From Formicarius rufipectus (taxonomy: Eukaryota > Chordata > Aves > Passeriformes > Formicariidae), in contig VXAU01001099.1 in NCBI GenBank assembly GCA_013399695.1, positions 3,148,525 to 3,212,524 of the forward strand: a stretch of DNA of 64,000 bases. Direction: 5' to 3'. The position numbers and the translations under genes were made by a program. The first letter of the stretch is position 1. Every line of letters begins with the position of its first letter. Of the stretch, positions 1-14,300 are shown one piece after another. The notes beneath the pieces were generated by a model. The model was given only the letters and a program-made list of their open reading frames with translations. It was not told the DNA's origin and searched no databases.

Positions 1-770
1 CAGTGACCTCAGTGACAATATCTAGAATTAAACACTGCAACACAGACAATCCAGGCTGAATACTGGCTCTGCCACTGACACCTGCTTAGTCTCTCCCCCT
101 CTGCCCCTGGTCATCATCTTGGAGTTCAAAACTGGAGTTCATAGCAGGTCTTCAGCAACATGATCTGTACATGTGTTACAGCTAGCTGGAGAAGGTCCTG
201 ACAATTTTGGGCAACTATAACAATACCACTCTGTGCATCTCACTTGGGAGTCAACTTTTTTTGCTAGACTAACATGAATAACACACTAACTAAGACAGCC
301 ACACTCCAGGTAGAGTCACTCAGCTATAAACCTAAGAACCTGTCTCAGAGTCTTGGGTTCAGGATCCAACATTTCAGCTTGGACTCGTTTGTAGTTTTAA
401 TCACCAAGGAAGAAAATTCATTATTTGATTGAAAACACTGAAGTACAGAGCCTTCTTCACTGATTGAAGAAAAGTGATTGTCTGCTTTTTTTTTGAGAAG
501 GAAAATGACAGTTCCTAAAGAAGAGATCACAAACGCCAATGGCCATTTTCTATAGAGTTCTGAATTATATTTCACAGCTCCAGATAAAAATTAATGACCT
601 TTGCAGTGTGGTGAATGCTCCAACTGGGATCACTTTTTCTTTTATTTCTTATGCCTTACAGCACAGACAGAGAGTAAAATGTCCTCACAGATATAATTGT
701 GCTAAATCGCGATACTAGACAGACACAGTGCTGAGGCCAGACAGTAATTTACTCACCAGGGCTCTCATCC
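1..770. other. Non-coding AT-rich DNA, no gene seen
   Basis: Short stop-free stretches (up to 76 codons) show no family resemblance and no codon bias. A weak SINE-like phrase (CTGGCTCTGCCACTGAC, about 67-83) matches wording common in ancient MIR-type elements, but it is too short to call. A GTGAGT donor-like hexamer on the minus strand (about 751-756) is within chance expectation. Confidence 0.6.
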
Positions 771-832
771 AGTCTCCATTGAAATCAATGTAAAGGTTTC
801 CTCTGACTTGAATGGGTATTGACTGGATCAAT
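771..832. repeat. Ancient palindromic repeat fragment
   Basis: The core CCATTGAAATCAATG is nearly self-complementary. It is followed 20 bases later by GACTTGAATGGGTATTG and then a GGATCA end. The same wording (TCCATTGAAGTCAATGG-like palindrome, then GGATCAGG) recurs at 4722, 23808, 51445 and 51996 in this window. It fits a dispersed ancient amniote repeat; I cannot assign a library name. Confidence 0.5.
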
Positions 833-2111
833 CTTTTTGTCTTCATAGCTGAACATGGCAATTTCCCATTATTGTTCTGTGACCTTGATTTCTCATTAAA
901 CCTCACTCAAGGGATTCATAAGATACAGAGTACTGCATATGAAACATAACTCGAGAGATTTATTCTACCCAGTCATGTCTAAATAGAGTGGTGATAAGGA
1001 GGTGAACAGACTTCTTTTCCTACCATGCAGTCTGCTGGCCATCATGAGAATGTCAAGTTTTTACAAAAGGTAAGATCTTACACATAATATCCAGACCTCA
1101 CGCTCTACAAAGTCATGGAAATATGTGCAATGGGGTAAACTAAGGACAAGTTGAACTGCAGTGTTGCCGGGGTTTGCTGACATCAATTTGAATTGGACAC
1201 TTAGATGCATATAACAAAAGTTTGGCTGTTTGTGCTCTTTTTATTGAACTCTGCTGGGTCATCCAGTCTCTTGCTCTCGCACACAACCACACCATTGATC
1301 CCTTTCATAATAAACATGATCCCCACTAAACACTCTTTCCCTTTCAAAAGCTGTGACAGAAGACTGATCCTCACTTCTCTAATGGCCACAACATTACAGT
1401 TCCCAATCTGAACTCACAACCAATGGATACATATCTAATCCTGTGCCAGCCTAGTACTTTAGTTTAAATAGTTCTTTCCTTCCCTGGTATCAAGACTTGT
1501 GATATATTTATGAACACTTACATCCCCTTTTCACCTTAGCTTTGCTGGGCAAAGCAAGCCAGGTTATTTTCATTTCCTCTCTAATGATGGCTCTTTACTC
1601 TGTTTAGAATATTTCGTACCTTGCAGTACTTTAAAATACTTGCAAAGGTTTAGACAAATGACTATATTTTATAGCAAGATTGGGCCAAGATGACCTCCTG
1701 AATTACTCAGGGTATAGAACACCACCTGTTATTCCTTCATTTTGGACATAATTTCAGGTTGAACTAGGGCATATATTTAATAAGCAACAGAGAAACAAAT
1801 CCATTATACCCTAATGCATCAAGCCCTGATTGTGCTCAGGTACCAAAATGGTCAGAAACTCAGTAAAGGACATTCAGAGGGCAGAGCAGTAAAAACCAGA
1901 GGCCATGAAAAATGCTGCATTGTTTTAACAAATATATGTTCTATGACACAGTGAGCACCACAAAGTGCTTTCAAAGTTAAACTGGTTATTCATCCTACAT
2001 TTATAATAATATCAAGCTTTTCTTAACAAGGGTGACTCCTAGAAACAGTTCCACTTGTTTTTATTTCTGTGCAAATATTTAAAAGTCATTCCAGAACTAC
2101 AGAAGGAAGAC
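833..2111. other. Non-coding DNA, nothing recognised
   Basis: AT-rich sequence without recognisable repeats. The 68- and 62-codon open stretches around 1201-1411 overlap on opposite strands, as expected by chance, and resemble no known protein. Confidence 0.6.
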
Positions 2112-2133
2112 AAAAAAAAAAAAAAAAAAAAAA
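2112..2133 (+). repeat. Poly(A) tract, 22 A
   Basis: Uninterrupted run of 22 A. No coding remnant, polyadenylation signal or target-site duplication was seen just upstream, so I see no processed pseudogene. Avian CR1 elements do not end in poly(A), so this is probably slippage-derived. Confidence 0.9.
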
Positions 2134-4721
2134 GAAAACACAGAACTGGAAAGGGAAATTAATTAAAGATAAAAGCCAACCTAGCTTTGAGGTTTTGGTC
2201 CAAAGAAAAAATACATGGAAAACATAATGGCAATATTGGATGTCACATCCTATTTTGAAAACAATACTATAACAATAGGTCTTCATGCAGCAGAGTATGT
2301 TCATCCATTTGGACAGTAGATCCTCAGCTGGTGTAGGTCAACAGAATGCAGAAATATCCCATGAGGATCTGAGTTACCTTTGGTCTGATCCCTTGAAAGA
2401 GAGCTGAGGCATCCCTGGGCAGCTCAAGGTCCTTTATAGCAGTGACTCCAGTCATCTGGTCCAAAGGCTCACTCCTATGGCAAAGTGCCTCCTTCAATTC
2501 ATGATTGCTTTGAAGCAAGTGGAACTATTTGCAGATGAGGTACTAATTTTATATGAGCAAATACAGCACAACCTGTGGCTCAATTTTAAGAGGTCCTGAG
2601 CCTCTACAGCTTGAGCTGGCTGTCTCTGAAGCACAGAGTCTTCAAAAGCAGAGCCAGCGTGCCCTCAGGGTCTGATTTCTCTCAACCCCAGAAGCACTGA
2701 AAACTAAAGCATAAGGGTTATCAAAGGAGTGTGTGAAAATGTACTAGGTTGTGTACTGTACATTAATAGTAAATGTGTATCTGTCTACTGCTCCCTGCAG
2801 CTGGTCTGCCAGTGAGGCACCAACCAGGACAGTTCCACAATTAGGAAAGCAGATGGGATGTGATATTTCCATTACAAAGAACCAAACAAGGTCTTGCTGC
2901 CCACAGGCCCATGAACATATTCTTCTCCAGGACTGATGCTTTATGAGCTCAAAGAAGGCAAGGCAGAGGATAAATCTGTGAAGGTGTTCTAGTCTTAAAA
3001 GAGAAGATCTGTGAACACTGGGATTTTGCCATCACTGGCCATGTAAACACTGCTACAATAGGGTACATGAGTATCATTAAGTCTGAATCTACAGCTTTCC
3101 TGTAACACCTGTATTTAATTTTCAGTAAGGCTGCACTTTACAAGAATATATTTTTTTCCAGTTTTCTTTGGCTCCATTTTCCAGGACTTTGTATTTTGAT
3201 ATGGGGGAGAGAAAGCAATTCATAAAGTGTTTTAAAAACAGTATATCCTACAGATTTAGGGCAAGACTTGTTTTAAAGATATGAACCAAACCATCACTTC
3301 TTCCTCTGCACCTTCACAGGCTTTTGCAAATGTTGCAGCCATTGCCCTATCTTTATGTCTGACAACAATGGTGGTTTAAGATCTGGCCATCCCTTCTTGC
3401 TATCAGCTTTATTAAAAGCTTCATTAAATGAACTGTTTCACTTTGTACTGAAACAAATTAGGAATACTTACATGATCAGTCAGCTGAGCAGCACATAATG
3501 AACAGCTGAGAGACAGTAACAACCTAAATCAGTACAGCTGTTTAAAAGGCATGGACCTGACTGTCTTTCAAAATTTGCGGTATCCTTGTGAAACACATAA
3601 ATACTCGAACAGACAAACCCCTCCCATGCCTAGATTTCCATGTGTGGTCTGCTGTAGCCAGATGGGATCCCTGACAGAACTGAGGGCAGAAATCAGTTTT
3701 CCCTTACTGCATCCACTTCTCAGCTGGTCTCACCCCCAGGGGTTGGCAGTAGCACCAGGCAGGTTCCCTTTTTATCTGAACTCCCTCCAGTAAATTCCGC
3801 TTAACAAACACTGCAAATGCATTTTTGCCTACATACAGCTCTAAGGCTGATTTTATTGTAGTCCATAAAGCAACTGCATTTGAAAAAAAAATTAGGCAAA
3901 GATATATCACAGAGAAGTCCTAGTAGTTTCATGAATGGTTCTGTGATTTGCTCTGGCGTGAATGTCTGCAAAACTGACTCATGCAAGCCCCCATATCTAG
4001 TGAACACTTCTCCCATTCACTCCAACTGATGACAGACTCACATGCGGCTTGTCTACATTAGACTATTGGCCACCAACAGATGATAGCCATGCAAAACCAC
4101 AATGGATTACTCTCAAGCAACTCTAAACCTGAGATTTGTCTCCATAAAAGTGTATCTGAACAGTTATCTTAAGTAACAAACAAATTTATCAAGACACAAA
4201 TCCCTGCATGAAGACAAAAGCAGAGCTGAAAGTAGTTGATGTGATTTAGATAAGGCATACAGAACCACAAAGAAGCTCCCTGTTTGGCACAAGCCACTGA
4301 TTTATGGACACAGTGGCCTATGCAACACATTGCATTTCCTAAAAGGGTCACGTCGCCCCAAACTACCAAAGCAAGCAATACAAGATCACATCACGCATGA
4401 AACCAGATTCTCTGTATGTACATACAGTTTCCTATGATAATCTTTAAGACAAATCCACCCCAGAGACACAGGTGAATAGGAAAAAATCTGAAACAAACTC
4501 CTACTTACCTCTAATCCAGGAAATCAGACTAAAATTCCTCAATGGGGTTTGGGTGTTCTATTTGTTTTCTTATGTTTTACAGAAGAAGAAAATCCATACT
4601 CCCAGGATGAGGAGATGCTGTATGCCAAATGTCAGCATGGAGCACATTTTTACAGCCAGCTTCTAAACCCATGAATAAAGAAAAGGGCTTAGTGGAAATA
4701 CTGACAGAAGTTTAACCACAG
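2134..4721. other. Non-coding DNA, nothing recognised
   Basis: AT-rich, single-copy-looking sequence. Open stretches reach 80 codons (3551-3793, +) and match no protein family I know. A strong GTAAGT splice-donor-like site on the minus strand (about 4502-4507) has no convincing matching acceptor. Confidence 0.55.
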
Positions 4722-4800
4722 TGGGCCAAAGTTAGCCTTGTGTAGGTGCAGGCAACTCCACTGATGCTAATGGACTTACACCAAGGCTAGAGCTGGCCCA
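4722..4800. repeat. Imperfect inverted repeat (hairpin) of the ancient palindromic family
   Basis: The two arms, 4722-4744 and 4777-4800, both begin with TGGGCCA at the outer end and share TAGCCTTG and TGTA towards the loop, read on opposite strands. The loop contains ACTCCACTGATGCTAATGGA, itself a decayed palindrome. It is the most complete member of the family also seen at 771, 51445 and 51996. No open reading frame lies inside, so it is a non-autonomous or structural repeat. Confidence 0.6.
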
Positions 4801-7800
4801 ATGCCTCTAGCTGGCACAGCTAAAATCTGCAGGCATGACACAGAAAGACTGCAGCCTGGAGGGACTGGATGCTTCCCCCTGAACCTGGTGGGGTTCGTGT
4901 TCATCAGAATGGATTGCCTCAGTTCTTTCATGAACGAGCACCTGCAGATTCACCCATGATCAGCTCTAAAGAAACTTCATGATGCCAGTTTTTCATGGGG
5001 CAGTGATTATGGATTAAAGTGCTCCTGGTAAACTGTGAAGCCTGCGGGATGATATTGTGCCCCTCACTGGCAGAAACTTCAGTCAGGCCTCCTTTTTCAT
5101 ACACTGCTGTGCTTTGTTTTCTCTCTAAGAGAAAGACCACACAGGGATTTTGACATTCTCTAAATGGAAAGCTGTTTCTAAACGTGATGAATCCAATCCT
5201 GAGGGCCTTAGCTTCAGCAGGGAATGAATGATCAAGCTCAGGAAAAACAATGGTGCATTATCAAATTAATTTCACAGCACGAATCACGTGAGATTCCCCG
5301 GAGTCTCTCCGATGCCAAAACACAATCCAATTGTGTAGATCAGCGGCACAACTGCTGTCATCAAGGGTAAATTAACTGGCCAGACTCATCCCCTGGTGTA
5401 ACCTCCCTTGAATCACTGAAAAGAAGAGTGGAATCCTGCAATAGGCAATTTTACTATGGAATTTGACCAGCTTCGGGTTTTGCCAGTAAGTGGAATTTCC
5501 AATCTATGTCTCTATTAGTAGATTTAGTAACATTGCATAAAATCCTACTTTACTGAGGAGTTCTGCATGGACATACATTTTGTCCATACAGAGTTCTACT
5601 GCTTTGAAGTAAATCATGCTTGTTCCAGCTTCATTAATGGCATGACAGCGGGTTACAGCAGGTGACCCCTGAATCCTACACACACAGGGAAGTGTAAATA
5701 CCCACACACAGCCTGACACAGGCTGTGAAAGCAGTTTAGGCTACAGTCCTTCAAAGAATTCTTCATGGGCACACCTAGAAATGCATCTTGATGAAAAGCT
5801 GCCCTGAGCAAAATAGCTTTATCTTTAACATATGCTGAGGACCTTGAAGTGAGCACACACTGAAACAGTTCAGCATAGCACAAGATCTTGCAACTCTGTG
5901 GAAACTAACAAGACAGGTATATTGGGGACCCAGCTGAAGGCACTCAGAATTAAATAATCTACTACCATGAGCTGAAAGATGAAAACTTTCCAACTGCACC
6001 TTCTCCAGCTCCACTGCAGACTAAGCCCCTGCAGATGAGGCAGACACTCAGCAAGTGCTACACAGCCACTTGCAGCCTGAATTCTACATCTCACACTCTT
6101 AATTCAGTGGCATATTCTAATGAAAGGTGATGCTGATTCACAGTTCAAAACATTTGGTGATACAGAAGAGAACAATGATATCATACCTGACATAAGAGAC
6201 GTGCAGCAAGAAGTTTAATAATGCAAAAGGCAAGATCAGGTACTTAAAAACCAGCAAGAATATTGTGGATGAGACAGCTAAAGACCTGGTTTTATAACTG
6301 AATTCACAAACACCTGAGTCATTATTAGGGCTCAGTTGTTAAAAAGACAAATGAAGCCACATCATTGTATTAAAACACATTTTTCTAGCAGGGGTGGAAA
6401 AAACATTAATGGACTTGTGCCCTACATTTCTATCCTGCACCTAAAGCAGAGGAATTCAGACTTGAGTAGGTCCAGAGTAAAGCTGCTCATGCTATCAGAC
6501 AGTTTATGAATCTCATGAGCACAGACTGTTTGGCTTAGGAAAACGAAAACTGAGAGGGGAGATGATTACTAACTATAAATATATCAGTATAAAAGCTACT
6601 TACATTAAAAGAAAATGTTCATACAAGAAAGGAAATTATATAAGCTATCTCTGAACAGTATTAGCTTACACCTTTGAAAGTATTTCTGACTACTAAAGGA
6701 CTGAGTTTCTTTAACAGTGTTCCAGTAAGAATAGTGGGAACAACAAACCTATTAAAATGGGTCTTGCTAGGACTGTACCATCTATCAAGAGAAGAGAGCA
6801 GAGTCAATAGTCTGGAGATGTCATCCCAATCTTGCTTCTCTGTGGGGTGTTTGAGCCTCCCCAGCCCTGCTGAGAAACCAGGGTTCCACTGTTCTTGCAC
6901 TATACATGGGCTTATCACAAAACAATGGACCCTTACTGTACTGTAGCTTTCATATGTCTTGTCTTACCTGATGGATTCCAAAGGCACAGTACTTAAAAAT
7001 TAAAAAAACCAATCTGGCCAAAATTTAAGTGAAGACTACAAAATTTGAGGAGAGAATGACTGGAGGAGAGTAGCAGCTGAGGAAGAAAAGACTTCAACAA
7101 CAAGAGTGTTAATAACAAGGCAAATAAAAACATGCAACAACTACAGTCTAAGCAGTAGCTATGCCTAAACAATACAGAAACAACAATGAATCTTGTGGCA
7201 GCATGTTACCACTTGTCAGATGAACATAAAAATTGATTCTGTGAGTGCTCCTGGCACACTGCAAATGAGCAATGGATGTTAACCAAGACAAATAACCTAC
7301 AGCAAGATTTTGGAGATGAGCAGCCGAGGTGATAACATCTTACTCCTGCTCAACTCCAACATATTTGGTGGCAGCCTCCACTGCACAAAGAATCAGCCAC
7401 CAAAGAGCAGCTCATTACACTGCGGTCCTCTGATGTAAGTAATCACATCAGTGTACTGCAGGCAGCTGCAGCAATAAGCCTCCCTCAACACTTATAAATT
7501 CTATATGATCTATGTATTTGGGGGTGTAAAGCATAATTTGCATGACATATTTAGAAAGCTTTAATTAATTTTGTGATTGATGTTCTAAAACTACTGAGTG
7601 AAGTTAAGACTTTTTAAAATTGTTAAATTATATTTGGGAATTAACACAAGCAGGGCTGAGTAATCACCACTTCATGTTCATATATAGTTCATTCAGTTCA
7701 ATTAAGTGCTGCTATATAATGAAGAGGAGAAAACAGCCAGACAAAATGCTATTGCAAGAATCAGGGTGACAACTAATACACTTTACAAAAGACTAAGAAA

Positions 7801-8266
7801 AATGGTTGTTTTCTTCAATCCTTTTAAAGAAAACAAGTCTGAGATTTATTAAGGAGACAAGATATGTGTTCTTAATGGTAGAATTATCTCACACTCAGAG
7901 TGATTAAGTATTTTGTGAACTATCCTTAGAAGACATTCCATCCTGCCCAGCAATACAGTTACCTCTAGAGTGGAAAATGGTATCTGTTTAACCGTATATC
8001 ATACAGATGCAAAAATATTTTAGGAGAGATGAGAAAGTATAATATAAAAATACTATTACAAATAGACAAAACTACAGGATATCTTGAACATGCCTTATTG
8101 TAGGTAACATCTGGAAGTCCTCCTAGAGAAGAGGCTAAAAGTACACCTTGTGTCTTTTTTGGTTTTACCTTACTACTTATCATTATGGTAGGAGAGGATC
8201 AGTGAAAAAATAATAACAATACCACTGGCATCAAGGATTAAAAGACACCAATTGCATTTTTAGGGG
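4801..8266. other. Non-coding DNA with one weak repeat half-copy
   Basis: AT-rich. A half-copy of the palindromic family (CCCCTGGTGTAACCTCCC) lies near 5390-5407. The 90- and 85-codon stretches at 6661-6946 overlap on opposite strands and resemble nothing known. The stretch 7480-7720, with several TAAT-type words, is unusually AT-rich and repeat-free and could be constrained, but nothing shows this directly. Confidence 0.5.
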
Positions 8267-8305
8267 AAAAAAAAAACAACAAAACAAAACAAAAAAAACC
8301 ACCAC
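8267..8305 (+). repeat. A/C-rich simple tract
   Basis: A-runs interrupted by single or paired C (AAAACAAAAC style). It is one of five such tracts in the window (also 27118, 29951 and 53167, and 41101 in T/G orientation). Confidence 0.85.
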
Positions 8306-11300
8306 ATTTTTGCTGTGCCTCACAAGCTGGTTGATGAGCTTACTTGTAACAAGTTTGAGGATGGCAATTTAGAAGAGAGGAGCTGGATGACAGACCAAAA
8401 GTGAATATGGATCCATATTCTCCAAGCTCATCAATCCCAATTCTTTGTATGGAAAAATTTCTCCACAGATTTTCTCACTTAGTGTAAAAGCTCAGGAAAA
8501 TCAATCAATATATGACTTTGGTTATTTGTCACACACACTCCCCCCAGCTGTGTCTGCCTTGATCCCATTGGTGACATTGCTTAGTGCCTACTCATACACA
8601 GTCCCAACACACCTTTCTCTTCTGTAACCCACCATGACACCAAAAATATAAATTCCTTCATTTTGTCACCTGTCCAAGACTCAAAAGCAAAGAGCACTGA
8701 GCTATGAAATGGATGGGTACTGATCATAGGACAGTTAGGATATCAGAATTACTTCTTACCTTAAAGAAGTACCCTTACTCCAGCAACATCCTACCCTTTG
8801 GCAGAGGAACTCAGCATGGAAATAGCTATTATCACCCTCTGTTCTGCACTGAAGATCTGGTTGTATCTGACTCTTCTCATCTCATGAGAACCCAGACAAT
8901 CACTCCCCAGGCTGAGATCTGCAGAATGCTAGTCAGATCCTCTTCAAGCTGTGACAGAACTCTAAGCCACTGCTTGTTTTCCATGCCATCAGCAGAGGTG
9001 CTGATACCATGAATCCCTAGCTCCAGTGGCACCTTTGTACACACACTGACAGATGTGACTGCTGTTGATCTATCAGTGAGCTCTTCACTTTCAGGACATC
9101 CACATCAGAAAGACAAAACCTTTTACACATCCATCTTCCCCCATTTGCCAGGCACACCAAGAGGAAGAGCACGGAGCAGAGCTAACTGACTGGAGAGCAG
9201 ACGAACACTGTAACATTGTGCTGCACAGGCAGCACAGTCGATTCCTGCAGCAGACACTCATTTGATCAAAAGTGGTTCTGCTGGCAATTTACTTTTCTTG
9301 ATCTCACTGAAAAAGAGTTTTAATCTCTTTTTTAAACTTGACTTCTACTTGCTGCCCTGAGGAAAATCAAGGCCAGATAAATGATTTTCAAAGACAGGGC
9401 AGTTTCTTTTTTTTTTTTTCCCAGATTCAGAAAATGATTTTGTCTTGATGAATAATACAGGCTTTAGTCATTTAACTTAACTCAGAGCTACAAAGCACCT
9501 CTGCTCTCTCTAGGTAACCAAGGACACATGCATTTTTAACACACCTGTCTCAAAATGAGTTTGCAGGGTAGGCAGTCAAAAATCCATCCTACAACTTGGA
9601 TAATGAGATATAGAGCCATTGGAAACCACTCAACATGCAGCTCCATGCTGCCACTTCTCAGATTAATTTTGTTAAGAATGGCTACATTGTAAAGCATTTC
9701 TCAGCTGGGGAGGAAAGAAGAAAAAAGTTCAGCAAAACCAGTATTTTCAGATGCTGGGTGTACTTCCAGACCTTCACGGAGACCTGACACTTCTCCAGAA
9801 AGTATAGGAAAACATCACTGGTTATAACACAACATCAAAGCAGACATAATTTAACCAGAGAAAGTTAATTTCTTCTGAGTTTGCTGGATCTAATATCAAC
9901 TTGACGTGTCCTTTTCTCTCTCAATTCTAATTCCCTCGTTGCATCCACACACCAAACTTCTCCTCTTCACACTTCCACACCACTCAACATCTCCACCACT
10001 TGGTTCCTGAGCAAGGCAAATAATCCAGCCTCACATCAAAGCAACAAGTAGGAGCAATATGAAAACTGCATAGGTTTCAGTAATGGAAGACAGCAAGGAA
10101 CAAGAAAGGTCTTATTGCCAAACAGCAAGGAAAATTAATGAGGCTTTCAAATGCCCAACTGGCAGCAGTAGTGCGTTAAAAGAAAGTAAAAGAGTGGAAA
10201 GGACCACCTGCCTGCCAACTAGGAGTACTCTCTGGCTGGTGCTGAAAACTCCACTGACTGCTGGGCTTGAAATTCAGGTATTAAAGTTCAAGAGATGTGT
10301 TCAAGACTTTTACGAAATGAATGTGGTTTACACCAAAAGACACAGCCAGTGATGCTTTTTATCCTCTCTTACTTTGACTAGTCTTTTTCCTCTAAATGGG
10401 TTCTCTGGATCTTCAGCCACCAGTAAAATTTCAGGCTTCACAAAAAGAATTCTTTTTAAATTACAATGAATCATAAAATACATGAAACAGGGGTTGAAGT
10501 GTAATTCCAGAGTGCTTGGTCATTGCGTTGAAATCAAAGAAAATGGTAGCCTAATCACCAAGCTGAAAGATAGGCAAAGATAGCCTAAAAATGAAGTATT
10601 TTCCTCTGAAACCCTTCAGATTCAGATCTGACACAGACAAAAAGAAAGGCTCCTCTAGGATCTGGTGGTAGATGAGCCCCTGTTTTGAAGATAAGGTGCT
10701 GTTTGACAGAGTAGTGATAAGTATTTGGTTTGTGAAGGTTTTACAATAGTACCTACAATTGGCATTATCTGTAACTCACAGCTGGAAAGTCTGAAGTATC
10801 TTGGCTACATTTGCACCCATATATTACACAGGCACACACCCACACATGGTTTGGGGACAGCAATCTTTACCTCTCAGGCACAAGCTCCATTCACAAGCTG
10901 AACTGACTTACCAAGCAAAATCACATCCCTGGAGTGACAACATGATCTGGTGTTCACATACATATTAAATAAGGGGGTTAGTGGCTTCCAACTGCATGGA
11001 CTCACCTTGCTCCAAGACTGTGGTGCCACATTTCCAAAGATAGCCTGAACTACGGTTTTATGCAGAGCACATAAGATGCTCAAGTGGTTTTATCAAAGGA
11101 CATGCTGGAGTCTGAGCTGAGCATTAATTAGTGGCACGGGAAGATGTACATCCCCAGAGTCAAACTTGTAGCAGCATTAAACTGCAATTCATAAGAATGA
11201 AGCTTACACTGATCACTAATCACTGACATAACATGTGGTACCAACAGAGCTATCTCCAAATATGAGAAAAGTGAAAAAGCCTGAAAAAAGTTAACTGGGG

Positions 11301-14300
11301 AAGGGACAAGAACATAACGGGAGTTTAGCATGGTTGTTAGACAGAGTTCACTACTGGTCAACGATATGCCTTCCCAAGGGAAGCAATAGATGTTAGTTAC
11401 TTAAAGCCGAAAGGAGAAAATGCACCTTTTTCTCTGAAACTGAGTGTGCCTGGGAGCTATGCCTGGGTGAAGAAAACAGGCTGTGATTAAGATCTACTGA
11501 GATACCTGGAGCAATTCCGGGCTCTGGCTACAAACACTCTTTGCATTCCTAGCAGCTGTAACGCTCTTTCAGCTCAGGCTCCAAACTTCAAGACACCTTG
11601 CATCAACCACAGACTAGGTGGACTATGAGCCCGTCACACATCTCACACTGCATCTGGAAGAAGACATGAGAAAATCAAAAGGCAGTTTTATGTTCAGGCA
11701 GGACAAAAGATGTGCTGAGAGTTGCAAGAGTTAGACAAGCCAGTTATTGCAGGTGAGCAACAAGAAGAGGCATTTGGAAAAGGACATTTCCCCATCTGTG
11801 GGAAACAAAGGAACTTGTTGTCACTCTAGAATAAGAGCCTATGTGGGCTGCCAGAAATGAAGGAAACAATAGCAGGGAAAAGGAATAAAGGAAGAAGTTT
11901 TTCAATGATTCAAATATCAGCCACAAATTGTCCATGTTCATAGGGTGCCTCTGGGATTCAGAATGGAAGCAAATATGGGAAGGAAAGATTTTAAAAGGGC
12001 ATCTTTTATTCTCCCCGGTTTTCTGACATCTATTGTGTCTGAAGTGACAGAGTCAGTGGATTAAAAATCTTCTGAAAATCCTATTTCTTTTATTTATCAC
12101 ACATACCAAGAGAACCAAATTGTTGTCCAAAATTAGTTAGGATCTAGAAATAGAAGGACACAGAACCAGAAAAGACCACATGAGCAGCCAAGTTTTACCC
12201 CCTGCTCAATTTTTATGGTGGTTAGAAGCATAAAATTACAGTGCCTGCAGTAACACATTCCTGCCTTAGCCAGGCCGAGGTGAGGCCTCCTAAGGAGGAA
12301 GAGCTGCAGGGCACATGAAAGCACCAGATGTTTGCCTGCTAATGACTAATCGTGCCCTCACCCTCACTAAAGTGTTCGAGTGGCACGAAGAGACACATTC
12401 TTGGCTTCACAAACAGCTAACGTTAGTATTTAGCCAAAAATGTCATTAAAAGTCTGTGTATTTCAGCCCAAGTTTGGAGTGGCTGAAAACTCCTCCTCCC
12501 CTACCACCCTGACCAGCCCGTCAGACAGATGGGGAGGTTTTCTGGTGAAACACAAGCAGCTGTAATCACTGCATTAGCTATGGTTGTAAGGATGAAAGCA
12601 GAGGACAGCATCCAAGTGCTACAGCCTGCAGGGACTGGGCAGAGGGAGGGAAGGGCTTTGCCCTGCTGGGAGGGCAGCAGTCCTGTCAGCAGCAGACAGG
12701 AGCTTGGCCATTTCTGACAATGCAGATGGGAATCAGGAAAGAACAGGGGTTACAGGGCAAACAGCATGAAAAAGGCTGGAGCTCAGCCCGTTTCCATCCA
12801 AAAGAGCCACATAATTTACCAGCCTGTAAGAGAAGCAATTCAGCTGAGGTTTGCTCTTGCTCTTGGGGGGACTTCTGACAGAGAAACAGCAGAGACCTAC
12901 TCTCCTGCATTTAGCAGAACAGATCCACAACCTTCAAGGAAAAGTTAACACAGCAGTACTTCCATGCAATAAAGAACCTGAGAACTCCAGGCTGTGAAAC
13001 ACTGTCCTCAAACCCTTTGCCGAAGAGGGCAGCCAAGGCCAAAAGGCTGTTTCTGAGAAGCAATTGGTACTATGATTATCCTCCTCAGGCGGGTGTCAAC
13101 AAAGAGTAACACTCGAGAAGCCCTTCCTTCTCCAGAAGATGTAACACCCTTTACCAGAAGAGGACAGGCACAGGGATCTGTTGTTACATGAGTCCTGCAT
13201 GATGGGAACAGAATGCCAACCAAGTGTGCTCTAGATTTTTTACTAAAACTGCCTGTCAGACTGCCAAAGGTATTAAATAACAAATCTGCTTATTTTCAAC
13301 CATGACCACAGTTCAGTGCAGCCAAGTGAAAACAGTCCCTTGCAGGTGGACAGCACATAAAGTGCTACACCCAGCCCCTGGAGAGGACACCCTGCCTTAA
13401 CAATGTGTATTCCAGCTGTACTGCAACAGATGTACAGTCCCTATTCAGCTTAAAAAAATACTGGTTTTGGTAGACTCACTAGTTTAAAAGCAAAATGTGC
13501 TATTGGCTCTAACTTTGGTTGTAGAACATTGATTTATTCTACCTTCTATTAAAATACAATCTTGGTAGCTGTCCATGTCGGATGCAGTAATGAAAACCAA
13601 CCTGTTTCTACAGACCACAAACCATTCTAAATGAGAGGAACTGTGAACTGGGCATGGCAGTAGGAGTGAAACACAGAAACTTCTGAAATGGTAAGGTTAG
13701 GCTCAGTTCTCAAGAATAATACTTGGTTCACATTAGAAGAGAATACAAGTATCTTCAACAGACAGCCTGATCCAAAGCCAATAAAAGGAATTTCAAGACA
13801 TACTCTTCCTCCCAAAACAGGGGTCTTTGAATCAGGTCCATAGCAGAAGGCTCATAGACAATTCATAGGCTTTAAATTCAGGGGGAACAAATATAGTAAC
13901 TTCTTGAGTACCCTTTAAAGAGGTAGGTAGTCTAAAAAGACAATTTGCTCTCAGCATTTCAGTCCACATCAAAGTTGGTGTCAACTAAATCAGGTTACCA
14001 GAACCTTCAGTAGCAACTGGACCCTTGCAATGTGCACTGTTAGAGGAGAGAATGAAGAGCATCTTCAATTGCAGCCTACTTCAAACTCAAGTTAGCTAGG
14101 GAATCACTGCAACACAGACCACTGATGAGAGCCTTGACAACTCTTTTGTGATCTCTTAGTCCTGAAAGGAAGCTCAACAATTAAAGCTAGTGTGCAAGCC
14201 TTAATGCACTGGAGGGGTCTGACTTTCGGTGTGAATGCTGAGGTTTGGAGGATCACAGCCAACAGCAGCCATGGAGTCAGCAGCTTGTTTCCAGTTTGTG

